Under the pieces are notes generated by a model. The model was given only the letters and a program-made list of their open reading frames with translations, had not been told where the DNA came from and did no database searches. From Marinobacter alexandrii (GTDB lineage Bacteria > Pseudomonadota > Gammaproteobacteria > Pseudomonadales > Oleiphilaceae), in the NCBI RefSeq assembly GCF_005871205.1, contig NZ_SWKM01000011.1, positions 1,240,001-1,304,000 on the forward strand: a stretch of 64,000 bases of DNA, given 5' to 3'. A program made the position numbers and the translations under genes. Within the stretch, counting starts at the first letter, position 1. Every line of letters starts with the position of its first letter. This document shows positions 1 through 10,108 of the stretch, piece after piece.

Positions 1-95
1 CCGCACAGTTTTGGGAAGCCTCGCCCGACCACTTCCCCGAGCCTGGGCAGGGCTTCCGCAGTCCCACGTTGTTAATTCCAGACAGGGTTTGATAG

Positions 96-1406
96 ATGAC
101 CGATATCAGCATCACACGATTGAATGCCTCCCAAAGTGACTTCGACAGTTCACTGGCCAAGCTGTTGGCCTGGGAAGACAGCGTTGATCATCAGGTGAAT
201 GAATCGGTACGTCATATCCTGCATCAGGTGAAAACCCGCGGTGACGCTGCGGTGCTTGAGTTCACCGAGAAGTTTGATCGCCTGAAGGCCGGCAGTGTTG
301 CGGAGCTTGAGATTGGTCAGGACCGGCTGCAGAAGGCGCTCGAGGCAATTCCTGAAAATCAGCGGGTTGCTCTGGAGCAAGCGGCGCAGCGGGTTCGTTC
401 TTATCACGAGCGGCAGAATCAGAAGTCCTGGCAATACGAGGAAGAGGACGGCACGGTGCTGGGCCAGAAGGTCACGCCGCTGGATCGTGCTGGCTTGTAT
501 GTGCCGGGCGGCAAGGCCGCTTACCCGTCGTCCGTATTGATGAATGCCATTCCGGCGAAGGTGGCCGGTGTCGCTGAAGTGATTATGGTTGTGCCGACTC
601 CCGATGGCGTTGTTAACGATATGGTGTTGGCGGCCGCGGCGATTGCGGGTGTGGACCGCGTATTTACCCTGGGTGGTGCTCAGGCCGTTGGTGCCCTGGC
701 GTATGGCACGGAAACGGTGCCGTCCGTCGATAAGATCGTCGGGCCTGGCAACATTTTCGTAGCGACTGCCAAGCGCGAGGTATTCGGCACCGTTGGTATT
801 GATATGATCGCCGGTCCGTCTGAGATCCTGGTGATCTGCGATGGCCAGACTGATCCTGACTGGATCGCCATGGACCTGTTTTCGCAGGCTGAGCACGATG
901 AGCAGGCGCAATCGATTCTGATCAGCCCGGACGCGAAGTTTTTGGACGCGGTTGAAGCTAGCATCAACAAGTTGTTGCCCACCATGGAGCGTGCCGAAAT
1001 CATCGAGGCGTCTATGGGCACTCGGGCGGCAATGATTCAGGTGGCTGATCTCAGTCAGGCAGCCGAGGTTTCCAATCGAATTGCGCCGGAGCACCTGGAA
1101 TTGTCAGTGGAAGACCCCGAGGCGTTGTGCGAAGAAATTCGTCATGCCGGCGCTATTTTCATGGGGCGTTACACCGCCGAAGCGCTTGGCGACTACTGCG
1201 CGGGGCCGAACCACGTGCTGCCCACCAGCGGGACTGCCCGGTTCTCGTCACCTCTGGGTGTCTACGATTTCCAGAAGCGTTCGTCGCTCATCGGTTTCAG
1301 TGCCTCCGGAGCGGATCGAATGGGGCGGGTGGCCTCCGTGCTGGCGCGCGGTGAGGGCCTGACAGCTCACGCCCGTTCCGCCGAGTATCGCATTGAGGAA
1401 GACTGA
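96..1406 (+). CDS. hisD: Histidinol dehydrogenase
   Basis: Catalyses the last two steps of histidine synthesis, L-histidinol to L-histidine with two NAD+, in the cytoplasm. The 436-residue length is normal. The zinc and catalytic residues of the family are visible: Q264 and H267 in SQAEHDEQ, the E332-H333 pair in APEHLE, D366 in GDYCAGPNH, and H425 in [12 protein letters not shown]. The ATG is preceded by an AGGG ribosome site 8 nt upstream. hisC follows 60 bp downstream, so the two probably share a transcript. No hisG was found upstream: bases 1-95 give only short meaningless reading frames. Confidence 0.97.
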   Translation: MTDISITRLNASQSDFDSSLAKLLAWEDSVDHQVNESVRHILHQVKTRGDAAVLEFTEKFDRLKAGSVAELEIGQDRLQKALEAIPENQRVALEQAAQRVRSYHERQNQKSWQYEEEDGTVLGQKVTPLDRAGLYVPGGKAAYPSSVLMNAIPAKVAGVAEVIMVVPTPDGVVNDMVLAAAAIAGVDRVFTLGGAQAVGALAYGTETVPSVDKIVGPGNIFVATAKREVFGTVGIDMIAGPSEILVICDGQTDPDWIAMDLFSQAEHDEQAQSILISPDAKFLDAVEASINKLLPTMERAEIIEASMGTRAAMIQVADLSQAAEVSNRIAPEHLELSVEDPEALCEEIRHAGAIFMGRYTAEALGDYCAGPNHVLPTSGTARFSSPLGVYDFQKRSSLIGFSASGADRMGRVASVLARGEGLTAHARSAEYRIEED

Positions 1407-1466
1407 CACATCTATGTTCGCGCGCAGGGCCTTCCTGCGCCGCGACAGCACGGAGTTCATCTCAGT

Positions 1467-2519
1467 ATGAGTAAGTTCTGGAGCCCGCTGGTTAGTGACC
1501 TGGTCCCGTATGTGCCAGGCGAGCAGCCGAAAATGGCCAATCTGGTCAAGCTGAATACCAATGAAAACCCCTTTGGTCCGTCACCCAAGGTCGTTGAAGC
1601 GATCAAGGCAGAGTTGAATGACAACCTCCGCCTGTATCCGGACCCGGAAGGCGAAAGCCTGCGCCAGACCATTGCCAGCTACCATTCCCTGAAGCCAGAG
1701 CAGATCTTTCTGGGTAATGGGTCAGACGAGGTGCTGGCGCACATTTTCTACGGCCTGTTCCAGCACGGCGAGCCGATTCTGTTCCCGGATATTACCTACA
1801 GCTTCTACCCGGTGTACTGCGGTCTGTATAACATCGAGGGCATCAAAGTCCCGCTGACCGACAGCTTTGAAATCAACCCCGAAGACTATAAGCAGGCTAA
1901 CGGCGGGGTGATTTTTCCTAATCCTAATGCGCCCACAGGTCGGTATCTCGGATTGGAGCACGTGGAGGAAATCCTGCGAGCTAATCCGGATCGGGTCGTC
2001 GTTGTTGATGAGGCGTACATCGACTTCGGGGGCGAAAGCGCCATTACTCTGGTCGATGACTATCCTAACTTGCTGGTTTGCCAGACTCTCTCCAAAGCCC
2101 GTTCTTTGGCGGGGCTGCGCGTTGGCTTTGCGGTGGGGCATCCGGATTTGATCGAAGCACTGAATCGGGTCAAGAACAGCTTTAACAGCTATCCTTTGGA
2201 TCGGTTGGCTTTGGCCGGCGCTCAGGCCGCCTATGAAGACGAGGCCTGGTTCCAGAAGTGTTGTGATGGCGTCATCAGTGAGCGTGAGCGTCTAACGAAA
2301 GCACTTACCGAGCTGGATTTTGAAGTGCTGCCGTCCAAGGCAAACTTCGTGCTGGCTCGCCACAAAGCTAAGTCCGGCGAATCTCTGGCGCAGGGTCTGA
2401 GAGAGCAGGGCATCATCGTTCGTCACTTCAACAAGCCGCGGATTGAGCAATTCCTCCGGATTACCATTGGTACTCCCGAGCAGAATGATGCTCTGATCAA
2501 AGGTCTCCAGTCGCTGTAG
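1467..2519 (+). CDS. hisC: Histidinol-phosphate aminotransferase
   Basis: PLP-dependent class I/II aminotransferase converting imidazole acetol-phosphate and glutamate to histidinol-phosphate. The 350-residue length is typical. The N-terminal [11 protein letters not shown] motif marks the HisC family. D181 in [10 protein letters not shown] should contact the PLP pyridine nitrogen, and K210 in [15 protein letters not shown] is the Schiff-base lysine. A GGAG lies 11 nt before the ATG. It follows hisD in the usual his order. The gene is followed by a 166-bp spacer filled by a long inverted repeat. Confidence 0.96.
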   Translation: MSKFWSPLVSDLVPYVPGEQPKMANLVKLNTNENPFGPSPKVVEAIKAELNDNLRLYPDPEGESLRQTIASYHSLKPEQIFLGNGSDEVLAHIFYGLFQHGEPILFPDITYSFYPVYCGLYNIEGIKVPLTDSFEINPEDYKQANGGVIFPNPNAPTGRYLGLEHVEEILRANPDRVVVVDEAYIDFGGESAITLVDDYPNLLVCQTLSKARSLAGLRVGFAVGHPDLIEALNRVKNSFNSYPLDRLALAGAQAAYEDEAWFQKCCDGVISERERLTKALTELDFEVLPSKANFVLARHKAKSGESLAQGLREQGIIVRHFNKPRIEQFLRITIGTPEQNDALIKGLQSL

Positions 2520-2544
2520 CCTTTGGTTTCGGTGGCTCAGCATC

Positions 2545-2640
2545 GCCGGGATGACCTTCCGGGAACCGCTACGAGCACGTTCATGTGCGCTTGTTTCCGG
2601 CCATCCTTGGCCTCCAACATTCCCGCAAGGTCATCCCGGC
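2545..2640. repeat. Long near-perfect inverted repeat with nested hairpins
   Basis: Two 21-bp arms, 2545-2565 and 2620-2640, are reverse complements with one mismatch. The 54-bp centre holds two smaller hairpins: GCAC/GTGC at about 2574-2588 and GGCC/GGCC at about 2599-2612. There is no following T-tract, so it is not a standard terminator. It could be a REP/MITE-like dispersed element or a structured RNA between hisC and the Nif3-like gene. Confidence 0.7.
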
Positions 2641-2685
2641 AACTGGCACTGGCCTCTGCGGGCATAGTCAGAAGGGAGTATCGCC

Positions 2686-3429
2686 ATGGCAAATCGTGAC
2701 AGTATTGTTCGAAAAATCTCCGAATGGCTCCAGCCAGAGAACTTTCAGGATTATTGTCCGAATGGTCTCCAGGTCGAGGGTAAGGAAGAGGTTCGCACCC
2801 TTGTTACTGGGGTGACGGCTTCGCAGGCGCTAATCGATGCCGCTATCGAAGCCGATGCCGACATGATCCTGGTGCACCACGGTTACTTCTGGAAGGGTGA
2901 AGACCAGCGCATTCGTGGCATGAAGCGCGAGCGGCTGAAAACCTTGCTTCAGAAGGATATCAATCTGGCCGCCTATCACCTGCCTCTGGATGATCACCCG
3001 GAGTATGGCAACAATCGGCAGCTAGCGAATGTTCTGGGTATCGAGAACCCCAAGCCGCTCGGTGGTCTGGTGTGGGAAGGTGAGCTTTCCGAGCCTATGA
3101 CACCAGAGCAGTTTGGTCGTCATATTGCTGCACAGCTCCACCGGGAGCCGCTTCTGGTTGGCGAAGGTAAATCCCATATCAGCCGGGTAGGTTGGTGTAC
3201 TGGTGCCGCACAGGGCTTCATTGGCACCGCGCTGGATGCCGACCTGGATGCGTTCATTAGCGGGGAGATATCAGAACCGACGACTCACACGGCGCGTGAG
3301 TGTGGCATTTACTACTATGCCGCGGGCCATCACGCCACTGAGCGGTATGGGGTGCGGGCATTGGGCGAGGCACTGGCAAAGGAATTCGGGCTGACGCATC
3401 GGTTTATTGACTGCGACAACCCGGTGTAA
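2686..3429 (+). CDS. Nif3-like dinuclear metal centre protein (YbgI family)
   Basis: Member of the Nif3/YbgI family, toroidal hexamers with a two-metal site; proposed roles include GTP cyclohydrolase I type 2-like hydrolysis, but the physiological reaction is unsettled. Metal-ligand candidates are H64-H65 in ILVHHGYFW, D102 in LPLDDHPEYGNN, and the HHATERYG motif near residue 215. The 247-residue length is normal for the short proteobacterial form without an inserted PII-like domain. A strong AGGGAG ribosome site precedes the ATG. It is convergent with zapG, 4 bp away. Confidence 0.92.
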   Translation: MANRDSIVRKISEWLQPENFQDYCPNGLQVEGKEEVRTLVTGVTASQALIDAAIEADADMILVHHGYFWKGEDQRIRGMKRERLKTLLQKDINLAAYHLPLDDHPEYGNNRQLANVLGIENPKPLGGLVWEGELSEPMTPEQFGRHIAAQLHREPLLVGEGKSHISRVGWCTGAAQGFIGTALDADLDAFISGEISEPTTHTARECGIYYYAAGHHATERYGVRALGEALAKEFGLTHRFIDCDNPV

Positions 3430-3433
3430 GGGC

Positions 3434-3865
3434 TCAGGCCTTCTCTTTCTTGGGGAGGCCGAAATCTTCTGCCAGCGTTCCCGAAGCCTCGGGGTCGGTC
3501 TTGGGAGCATAGTCTCGTGGCGGCTCGGCGCCGTCGTCACTGACTTCTTCCAATCGCTTCCTTGAGGTTTCCTGGGCCAGTTCTTCCATCCACTCTTCAT
3601 CGTTGCACAGTCGATTGGCTCCCCGCGCCATGTGCTGGTTCACATCACGGTACGCGTCGTTGAAGCGGCGAAGAAGGTGTGACGATTCCATGAAATGCTC
3701 ATTCACCTGGGCCTGGTAGCGGGTGTATTCGCTTCTCAATTCCTCGATCTGCTGTTCCGCCCGACGCTGTCTCAGCGTGGTTCCCTGCCCGGAGCGGCCA
3801 ACAAGTACCCCGATGACGATGCCTACAATCAGAGCGGCAATCGCTGCCAGAATCAGGTTTGTCAT
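3434..3865 (-). CDS. zapG: YhcB/ZapG family inner-membrane protein (DUF1043)
   Basis: Small membrane-anchored coiled-coil protein linked in E. coli to cell division, envelope synthesis and the Rod/divisome machinery. Residues 3-23 form one transmembrane segment with the glycine/valine-rich run IVGIVIGVLVGR. It is followed by a charged coiled coil with the conserved Y-Q-x-V-x-x-H-F-x-x-S-S-x-L segment (YQAQVNEHFMESSHLLRRF). The C-terminal third is acidic and probably disordered. It is transcribed divergently from zapE across a spacer of about 195 bp, a neighbour pairing also seen in Pseudomonas-like genomes. Confidence 0.9.
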   Translation of the reverse strand: MTNLILAAIAALIVGIVIGVLVGRSGQGTTLRQRRAEQQIEELRSEYTRYQAQVNEHFMESSHLLRRFNDAYRDVNQHMARGANRLCNDEEWMEELAQETSRKRLEEVSDDGAEPPRDYAPKTDPEASGTLAEDFGLPKKEKA

Positions 3866-4060
3866 ATGCTGTGTCGTCCTTTTACCTGGAAATTAGCCTA
3901 GCACGATAAACGAGTATAACGCTGGAACTGCTATCAGCCCATGATTCTATGCTGCGCCAATCGTCGTATTGCTTTGAAAGCAGCCAACGTGGCGAATAAT
4001 GACGAAATGCGCGACAATACGCCGCCCCAAATTTCACGACAGATCTCCGGGAACAGCTTA

Positions 4061-5194
4061 ATGACAGACTTCAAGTCCTCCGATGCCAATGCGAATTTGA
4101 CCCCGTGGGAGCGTTACCAGAAGGATCTTGAACGCGCGGATTTTCAGAAGGACGCTGCTCAGGAAGATGCTGTTAGCCGCTTGCAGTCACTGTACGACAA
4201 ACTGGTCGATGCCGAAAGTGATCGAGACAAGGCGATAACCAAGCTGCGCCGAAAACTGAAGAAGGGCAAGGAAGAGCCGGTTACCGGGCTGTATTTCTGG
4301 GGTGGTGTCGGTCGTGGTAAGACCTATCTGATGGACACCTTCTACGAATCGCTGCCGTTCGAGCGCAAGATGCGGGTTCACTTTCACCGGTTCATGCAGC
4401 GGGTTCACAACGAGTTGAAGACCCTGAAGGGTGAGAAAAATCCGCTGGAGCTGGTATCGAAGAAGTTCGCCGATGAAGCCCGGGTGATTTGTTTCGACGA
4501 GTTTTTCGTTTCCGACATCGGTGACGCTATGATCCTCGCCACTTTGATGGATGGTCTCTTCAGTCGTGGCGTAACACTGGTGTGCACCTCCAACATTGTC
4601 CCGGACGGGCTGTATAAAGATGGCCTACAGCGCGCGCGTTTCCTGCCAGCCATTGCCCTGGTGAAAAAGCACACTCAGGTTGTGAATGTTGATGGCGGTA
4701 TCGATTACCGTCTTAGGACTCTGGAGCAGGCGGAACTTTTCCATTCGCCGCTGGACGACGACGCGGACGTCAGTCTAAGGAAGAGCTTTGACGCACTGGC
4801 AGTAGAGGCGGGAAAACACAGCAAGACCATGGAGATAAACGGGCGGAAAATCCCGGCCCAGGCTCATGCGGACGACGTGGTCTGGTTTGATTTCAAAGAC
4901 GTGTGTGATGGTCCCCGCAGCCAGAACGACTACATCGAGCTGGCTCGGCAGTTCCACGCGATCATTATCAGTAACGTTCCTGCCCTTGGGCGCGAGAATG
5001 ATGATCAGGCCCGTCGCTTTATCAACATGGTGGACGAGTTTTACGACCGCAATGTGAAGGTAATCATGTCCGCCGCGGCCCCCATTACCGAGATCTATTC
5101 GGGCGGTCGCCTCAGTTTTGAATTTGAAAGAACTGAATCACGACTGCTGGAAATGCAATCGCATGAGTACCTGGAAGCACCGCACAAACCGTAA
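4061..5194 (+). CDS. zapE: Cell division AFG1-type ATPase ZapE
   Basis: Cytoplasmic AAA+-like ATPase of the AFG1/LACE1 family that associates with FtsZ rings in E. coli. The Walker A motif GGVGRGKT is at residues 81-88 and the Walker B ICFDEF at about 143-148. The C-terminal region has the family segment IIISNVPALGRENDDQARRFINMVDEFYD. I place the start at 4061 (377 residues) rather than at the upstream in-frame 3941: this gives the family length and an N-terminus running into the conserved TPWERYQ segment, while the upstream extension looks like noncoding sequence. Confidence 0.93.
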   Translation: MTDFKSSDANANLTPWERYQKDLERADFQKDAAQEDAVSRLQSLYDKLVDAESDRDKAITKLRRKLKKGKEEPVTGLYFWGGVGRGKTYLMDTFYESLPFERKMRVHFHRFMQRVHNELKTLKGEKNPLELVSKKFADEARVICFDEFFVSDIGDAMILATLMDGLFSRGVTLVCTSNIVPDGLYKDGLQRARFLPAIALVKKHTQVVNVDGGIDYRLRTLEQAELFHSPLDDDADVSLRKSFDALAVEAGKHSKTMEINGRKIPAQAHADDVVWFDFKDVCDGPRSQNDYIELARQFHAIIISNVPALGRENDDQARRFINMVDEFYDRNVKVIMSAAAPITEIYSGGRLSFEFERTESRLLEMQSHEYLEAPHKP

Positions 5195-5280
5195 TTGATT
5201 CCATAAGAATTCAGTAACACTGAATCAGAACGATGGGCAGGGCGAGAGCTTGGTCATCAATAACACAGAGAGATCGATCT

Positions 5281-6465
5281 ATGAGCAACGATAACGTAGT
5301 GATTGTCAGTGGGGTGCGCACCCCTATGGGTGGTTTCCAGGGCAGCCTGTCGGCTGTTAGCGCGCCTGAGCTTGGTGCTCTTACAATTGCCGAGGCTGTA
5401 AAGCGCGCCGGCCTTCAGCCAGCTGATGTGCAGGAAGTGATCATGGGCAACGTATTGCCCGCGGGCCTGAAGCAGGGCCCGGCTCGTCAGGCCATGCGCA
5501 AGGCTGGTCTGCCAGACAACACCGGTGCCACCACCATCAACAAACTTTGCGGTTCCGGTATGAAGGCCGCCATGTTTGCCCACGACCTGATCAAGGCGGG
5601 CAGCAACGTCATCATGGTCGCCGGTGGCATGGAAAGCATGTCCAACGCACCCTACATCCTTCCAAGTGCGCGGAAAGGGTATCGTATGGGGCCTGGCGAC
5701 ACAGCACAGGATCACATGTTCCTGGATGGCCTGGAAGACGCGGAAACGGGTCGCCTGATGGGCGCTTTCGCCCAGGAGATGGCGGACAAGAAAGGATACA
5801 CCCGCGAAGAGATGGATGACTACGCCATCAACTCTCTCAAGCGAGCGCAACGTGCGATCACCGAAGGCCTGCTGAAAGACGAGATCATCCCCGTGACGGT
5901 CAAATCCCGTAAGGGCGACACCGTCGTCGAAGACGATGAGCAGCCCTTCAATGCCGACATCGACAAGATCCCCAGCCTGCGTCCGGCGTTCAGTAAAGAC
6001 GGCACTGTGACCGCTGCGAATGCATCGTCTATCTCTGACGGCGCCTCGGCCCTGGTGCTGATGCGGGAATCAGAAGCCGAGAAGCGTGGCTTGAAGCCGC
6101 TGGCGCGAATTGTGGGGCACAGCACCCAGTCTCAGCATCCTGCAGAATTTACCTGTGCACCGGTCGGTGCCATCGAAACTTTGCTCGGTAAAACCGGTTG
6201 GAGCAAAGAAGAGGTCGACCTGTTTGAGATCAACGAGGCCTTTGCCATGGTGGCCATGATGCCAATCCGCGAGCTGGGGCTAGATCCGGAAAAGGTGAAT
6301 GTTCACGGTGGTGCCTGTGCCCAGGGGCATCCGGTTGGTTCTACCGGCTCGCGCCTTCTCGTTACCCTGATGTACGCGCTGCAGCGTTATGGCAAGAAGA
6401 AGGGCGTTGCGGCCCTATGTATTGGTGGTGGTGAGGCCACGGCCATGGCAATTGAGTTGCTGTGA
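5281..6465 (+). CDS. Acetyl-CoA acetyltransferase (thiolase)
   Basis: Thiolase-family enzyme, most like acetyl-CoA C-acetyltransferases (AtoB/PhaA/ThlA), condensing two acetyl-CoA or cleaving acetoacetyl-CoA. The nucleophile is C90 in [10 protein letters not shown]. The NEAFA motif, the [16 protein letters not shown] histidine loop and a C-terminal CIGGGEA cysteine (about residue 380) complete the active site. I chose the ATG at 5281 (394 residues) over an upstream in-frame start because thiolases begin close to the [10 protein letters not shown] strand. It is monocistronic here, with no fadB or hydroxyacyl-CoA dehydrogenase nearby, so the pathway cannot be fixed. Confidence 0.92.
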   Translation: MSNDNVVIVSGVRTPMGGFQGSLSAVSAPELGALTIAEAVKRAGLQPADVQEVIMGNVLPAGLKQGPARQAMRKAGLPDNTGATTINKLCGSGMKAAMFAHDLIKAGSNVIMVAGGMESMSNAPYILPSARKGYRMGPGDTAQDHMFLDGLEDAETGRLMGAFAQEMADKKGYTREEMDDYAINSLKRAQRAITEGLLKDEIIPVTVKSRKGDTVVEDDEQPFNADIDKIPSLRPAFSKDGTVTAANASSISDGASALVLMRESEAEKRGLKPLARIVGHSTQSQHPAEFTCAPVGAIETLLGKTGWSKEEVDLFEINEAFAMVAMMPIRELGLDPEKVNVHGGACAQGHPVGSTGSRLLVTLMYALQRYGKKKGVAALCIGGGEATAMAIELL

Positions 6466-6756
6466 ACTCGTGCACTTAGGGCCTAGGGATGGGCCCGATT
6501 TCCCTTCCTGTCTGACCAAGAAAACCCCGCCAAACCAAAGTGGTTGCATCCAAAATAGTTGTCTATAGTGAAGCGGTGCGAGTAAACCCGCTGGTAAATG
6601 GGGTATGAAGGCAAAATCATACTTTTGACTGATCAAAGCGCTCGACAGCGTTAGCTATAGTGCCAACATCACGAGCACTGTGCATGAAGCCTCCTATACA
6701 TCGTGAATACCAATAATCAGAGCAGCGACTCAGAACAACAATGGAGTAGCCTTCCA
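6466..6756. other. Noncoding spacer before the DUF1302 gene
   Basis: About 290 bp without a supported gene. Two copies of CTATAGTG (6563 and 6655) could serve as -10 regions, but I see no -35 hexamer at an acceptable distance from either. A GGGCC/GGCCC short hairpin just after the thiolase has no T-tract. Promoters for the DUF1302 gene must lie here but cannot be fixed by eye. Confidence 0.4.
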
Positions 6757-8664
6757 ATGACAAGAAAAACACAACAATGGCAGCGTTGGACAAAATTGCC
6801 GCTAGCCGTAGCAGTTGCGGCCGGCGTGTCCGGTCAGGCCGCAGCCTATTCATTCTACATGGGGGATGTCGAAGCCCAGTTCAACACTACGCTTTCCGCA
6901 GGTGTCGGTTGGCGTACGGCTGATCAGGATGAGCGCCTGATCGCCCAAGGTAACCTGGGCCCTGAGTATGCTCCCGGTGGCGCGAAAGCTAACATCGGTG
7001 CCTCCACCAACAACTATGACGACGGTAACCTGAACTTCGAGAAGGGCGACACCTACTCCAAGGTTGTAAAAGGTAACAGTGAGCTGTTCCTGAACTACGA
7101 CGTTGACAGCGACATGCTGACTCGCGTTGGTGGCCTGGTTCGTGGTCGTTACTACTACGATTTCGAGCTGAAGGACGAAAACCGAGCGGTTGATCCTGTC
7201 GGTCAGCGCCGAGAGCTCAACGAGCAAGCCAAGGACAATGCCTCCGGTGGCGAACTCCTCGATGCATACGTTTTCTCTGACTGGTACTTTGGCAACACGC
7301 CGGTAAGCCTGCGTTATGGTCGCCAGGTACTGAGCTGGGGCGAAAGCACCTTCATCCAGGGTGGTATCAACGTCATCAACCCGGTCGACGTGCCAGCTTT
7401 CCGAGCGCCAGGAGCTGAGTTGAAGGACGCACTGCTGCCGGTAGAAATGTTTTACGCCTCCGCTGGTGTGACCGAGAACATCACCTTGGAGACGTTCGTT
7501 CAGGCGGACTGGGAACCGGTTAAGCCGGACGATTGTGGAACCTTCTTCTCCACCAACGATTTTGCCTCTGATGGCTGTGGCCCGGTTCTTCTGGCGGGTA
7601 CACTGCCTGACTCCCAGGCATTTGCGCAGGGCTTCATCGCACCGCGTCTTGGAGACGAAGAAGCCGACTCAAAGGATCAGTTTGGTGTGGCAATGCGCTG
7701 GTACGTGCCGGCTCTGAATGACTCTGAATTGGGTTTCTATTACATCAAGTACAACAGCCGGCTGCCTTATGTGAGTGGTCAGGTGAATAACCCCTCCGAT
7801 CCAGACGGTTCTCAAACTAACGATTCGAGCAAGCCTTTCGCGGCGTTCCCAAGCTACTTTATTGAATACCCTGAAAATATTGACCTGTACGGTGTGAGTA
7901 TCAACACGACCACGCCGGGCGGTTGGTCTTTGGGTGCGGAATACAGCTTCCGGCCGAATATGCCTATTCAGTGGAACGCATTTGAGTTATTGCTGGGCGG
8001 CATTCAGGCCCGAACTGATGCAGATGGCAATCAAACTCCGTTGAGCTTGCTGGAGCGCCGGCGCCTTGAAGAAGCCGGTGGTGCGAATCTGGCGGGCACG
8101 AAAGTCGATGGTTACGACCGCTTTAAAGTCTCTCAAGCACAGTTCACTCTGATCAAGTTCTTTGACCAGGTCATGGGCGCAAGCCGCCTGTCGTTAATCA
8201 CTGAGTTTGGCGCAACCTACATTCACGACCTGCCCGAAAACGATGAAGCCCGCTATGGACGCTCAGGCACTTTCGGTGTTGGTCAAATACCTTTGGAATC
8301 ACTGGGAGGAGCTGATGTCTGTGCTGGTGGAGCAAATATAAACACCAACTACTGCAACAATGAGGGCTTCACTACAGATTTCTCCTGGGGGTATCGTGCA
8401 CGCTTCGTTTGGGATTACACCAACGTATTTGCTGGTGTGAACCTGCGTCCACAGCTGGCATGGTCGCATGATGTCCAGGGTTACAGCCCTCAGCCGGGCG
8501 GTGCTTTCAATGAGGGCAGTAAGGCGATCGGCCTCTCTGTAGAGGCTGTTTACCAGAACAGGATTACCGGTAATATCGGATACACCAACTTCTTTGACGG
8601 CAAGCCGTACAATGAGTTGACTGACCGTGATTTCGCAACAGTGAGTGTTTCCTACTCATTCTGA
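6757..8664 (+). CDS. DUF1302 family outer-membrane protein
   Basis: Large exported protein of the DUF1302 family. Residues 1-30 form a signal peptide (basic start, LPLAVAVAAGVSG core, cleavage after QAAA), and the mature part has many alternating aromatic strands ending in a terminal phenylalanine (SVSYSF), the signature of an outer-membrane beta-barrel. I start it at the ATG at 6757 (635 residues), with GGAG 10 nt upstream, rather than at a GTG 54 nt earlier that would put 18 polar residues before the signal. It is followed 34 bp later by a DUF1329 gene, its usual partner. In Pseudomonas-like genomes such pairs occur in clusters for uptake or metabolism of hydrophobic compounds; the substrate here is unknown. 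Confidence 0.88.
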   Translation: MTRKTQQWQRWTKLPLAVAVAAGVSGQAAAYSFYMGDVEAQFNTTLSAGVGWRTADQDERLIAQGNLGPEYAPGGAKANIGASTNNYDDGNLNFEKGDTYSKVVKGNSELFLNYDVDSDMLTRVGGLVRGRYYYDFELKDENRAVDPVGQRRELNEQAKDNASGGELLDAYVFSDWYFGNTPVSLRYGRQVLSWGESTFIQGGINVINPVDVPAFRAPGAELKDALLPVEMFYASAGVTENITLETFVQADWEPVKPDDCGTFFSTNDFASDGCGPVLLAGTLPDSQAFAQGFIAPRLGDEEADSKDQFGVAMRWYVPALNDSELGFYYIKYNSRLPYVSGQVNNPSDPDGSQTNDSSKPFAAFPSYFIEYPENIDLYGVSINTTTPGGWSLGAEYSFRPNMPIQWNAFELLLGGIQARTDADGNQTPLSLLERRRLEEAGGANLAGTKVDGYDRFKVSQAQFTLIKFFDQVMGASRLSLITEFGATYIHDLPENDEARYGRSGTFGVGQIPLESLGGADVCAGGANINTNYCNNEGFTTDFSWGYRARFVWDYTNVFAGVNLRPQLAWSHDVQGYSPQPGGAFNEGSKAIGLSVEAVYQNRITGNIGYTNFFDGKPYNELTDRDFATVSVSYSF

Positions 8665-8698
8665 TACCGGCAAGAATTTGGTTAACGAGGTACTTTAA

Positions 8699-10060
8699 AT
8701 GAAACTGAACAAGAAACTACTGGCCACAGGTGTATTGGCTGCAAGTGTGTTTGCGGGTCAAGCCTATGGTGCGGTTTCTGCCGAAGAGGCGGCCAAGCTG
8801 GGCAATTCGCTGACACCGATTGGTGCAGAGAAAGCCGGTAACGGTGGTGACATTCCGGCTTGGGATGGCGGATTGAGCACGCCGCCAGCAGGTTACAAGG
8901 GCGACGGCCGCTATGTTGACCCGTTTGAGGGCGAAGAGCCGAAGTTCGTCATTGATCAGAGCAACGTTGACCAGTACGCAGACAAACTGTCCACTGGCCA
9001 AGTCGCCATGATCAAGCGTTATGACGATTACTTCATGCCGGTCTATGAGACTCATCGCACGGCGACATACCCGAAAGAGGTCAACGACCAGACCACGGCG
9101 AATGCCACAAAGGTTGAGTTGATCAAGAACGGTAACGGTCTTGGTAACTACACCGAAGCCACACCGTTCCCGATTCCTCAGAATGGTCTTGAGGCGATCT
9201 GGAACCACATTACCCGTTACCGTGGTGGCTCCGTTGCCCGTAATGTCGGTCAGGTAACGCCGACCGAGGGCGGCGCCTACTCCGTGGTCAAGTTCCAGGA
9301 TGAGTTCACTTGGCGTACTGCCCTGCAGGACTTTGAGCCGGGCGAAGATCCCAACGTTTTGTTCTACTTCAAGCAGGCGATTACAGCTCCGGCTCGTCTT
9401 GCTGGTAACGTACTGCTGGTTCACGAGACCATCGACCAGGTTGCTGAACCGCGTCGTGCGTGGGTATACAACGCCGGTCAGCGTCGCGTACGACGTGCAC
9501 CTCAGGTCGCTTATGACGGACCGGGTACAGCGGCCGACGGCATGCGTACGTCGGACAACTTCGACATGTACAATGGTGCGCCTGATCGTTACAACTGGGA
9601 GCTGGTGGGCAAGAAGGAGATGTACATCCCTTACAACTCTTACCAGTTGGTTGACCCGAGCCTCAGTTACGATGAAATTATCAAGGCCGGGCACATCAAC
9701 CAGGACCTGACTCGTTATGAGCTGCACCGTGTATGGCATGTGCGCGCAACCCTGAAGGATGGTGAGCGCCACATCTATGCACAACGCGACTTCTTTATCG
9801 ACGAGGATTCCTGGCAGGCTTCGGTAATTGATCACTACGATGGCCGTGGTGAACTCTGGCGGGTGGCTGAGGCTCACGCCATGCAGTTCTACGATCAGGA
9901 CGTGCCTTGGTACGCCATCGAGGTTCTTTATGACCTTTTGTCTGGTCGCTACCTGGCGCTGGGTCTGACCAACGAGGAAGAAGATCCGTACGAGTTTGGT
10001 GCTGAGCGCCAGTCTCGGGATTACACGCCGGCGGCACTTCGTCGGGCGGGTACTCGATAA
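8699..10060 (+). CDS. DUF1329 domain-containing exported protein
   Basis: DUF1329 protein, distantly related to LolA/LolB-type lipid-binding folds and normally encoded beside DUF1302. A cleavable signal peptide (MKLNKKLLATGVLAASVFAG, cleavage near AYGA) directs it to the periplasm. No lipobox cysteine is present. The body has the family-typical early segment with LTPIGAEKAGN and the C-terminal YDVLSGRY-like stretch (YDLLSGRYLALGL). A GAGGT ribosome site lies 9 nt before the ATG. It is probably co-transcribed with the DUF1302 gene, and the strong terminator 20 bp later closes the operon. A role as a lipid or hydrophobic-ligand carrier for the barrel is inference. Confidence 0.88.
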   Translation: MKLNKKLLATGVLAASVFAGQAYGAVSAEEAAKLGNSLTPIGAEKAGNGGDIPAWDGGLSTPPAGYKGDGRYVDPFEGEEPKFVIDQSNVDQYADKLSTGQVAMIKRYDDYFMPVYETHRTATYPKEVNDQTTANATKVELIKNGNGLGNYTEATPFPIPQNGLEAIWNHITRYRGGSVARNVGQVTPTEGGAYSVVKFQDEFTWRTALQDFEPGEDPNVLFYFKQAITAPARLAGNVLLVHETIDQVAEPRRAWVYNAGQRRVRRAPQVAYDGPGTAADGMRTSDNFDMYNGAPDRYNWELVGKKEMYIPYNSYQLVDPSLSYDEIIKAGHINQDLTRYELHRVWHVRATLKDGERHIYAQRDFFIDEDSWQASVIDHYDGRGELWRVAEAHAMQFYDQDVPWYAIEVLYDLLSGRYLALGLTNEEEDPYEFGAERQSRDYTPAALRRAGTR

Positions 10061-10080
10061 GGTCAAGATGAGAAGTGAAA

Positions 10081-10108
10081 AACGGCGGGCCCTAGGCCCG
10101 CCGTTTTT
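10081..10108 (+). terminator. Rho-independent terminator of the DUF1302-DUF1329 operon
   Basis: An 11-bp GC-rich perfect stem (AACGGCGGGCC / GGCCCGCCGTT) with a 3-nt loop, followed by a T run. Confidence 0.93.

Noticed and set aside
1-95. Possible 3' end of hisG before hisD
   Set aside because: All three plus frames give short peptides that do not resemble the HisG C-terminus.
150-1094. A 314-codon minus-strand frame opposite hisD
   Set aside because: Shadow frame; hisD is intact with all catalytic residues.
3941-4060. N-terminal extension of ZapE
   Set aside because: The 40 extra residues do not look like family sequence, and the start at 4061 gives the normal length.
6625-6661. TTGACT ... 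TATAGT as a promoter for the DUF1302 gene
   Set aside because: The spacer is 25 bp, too long for a sigma-70 promoter.
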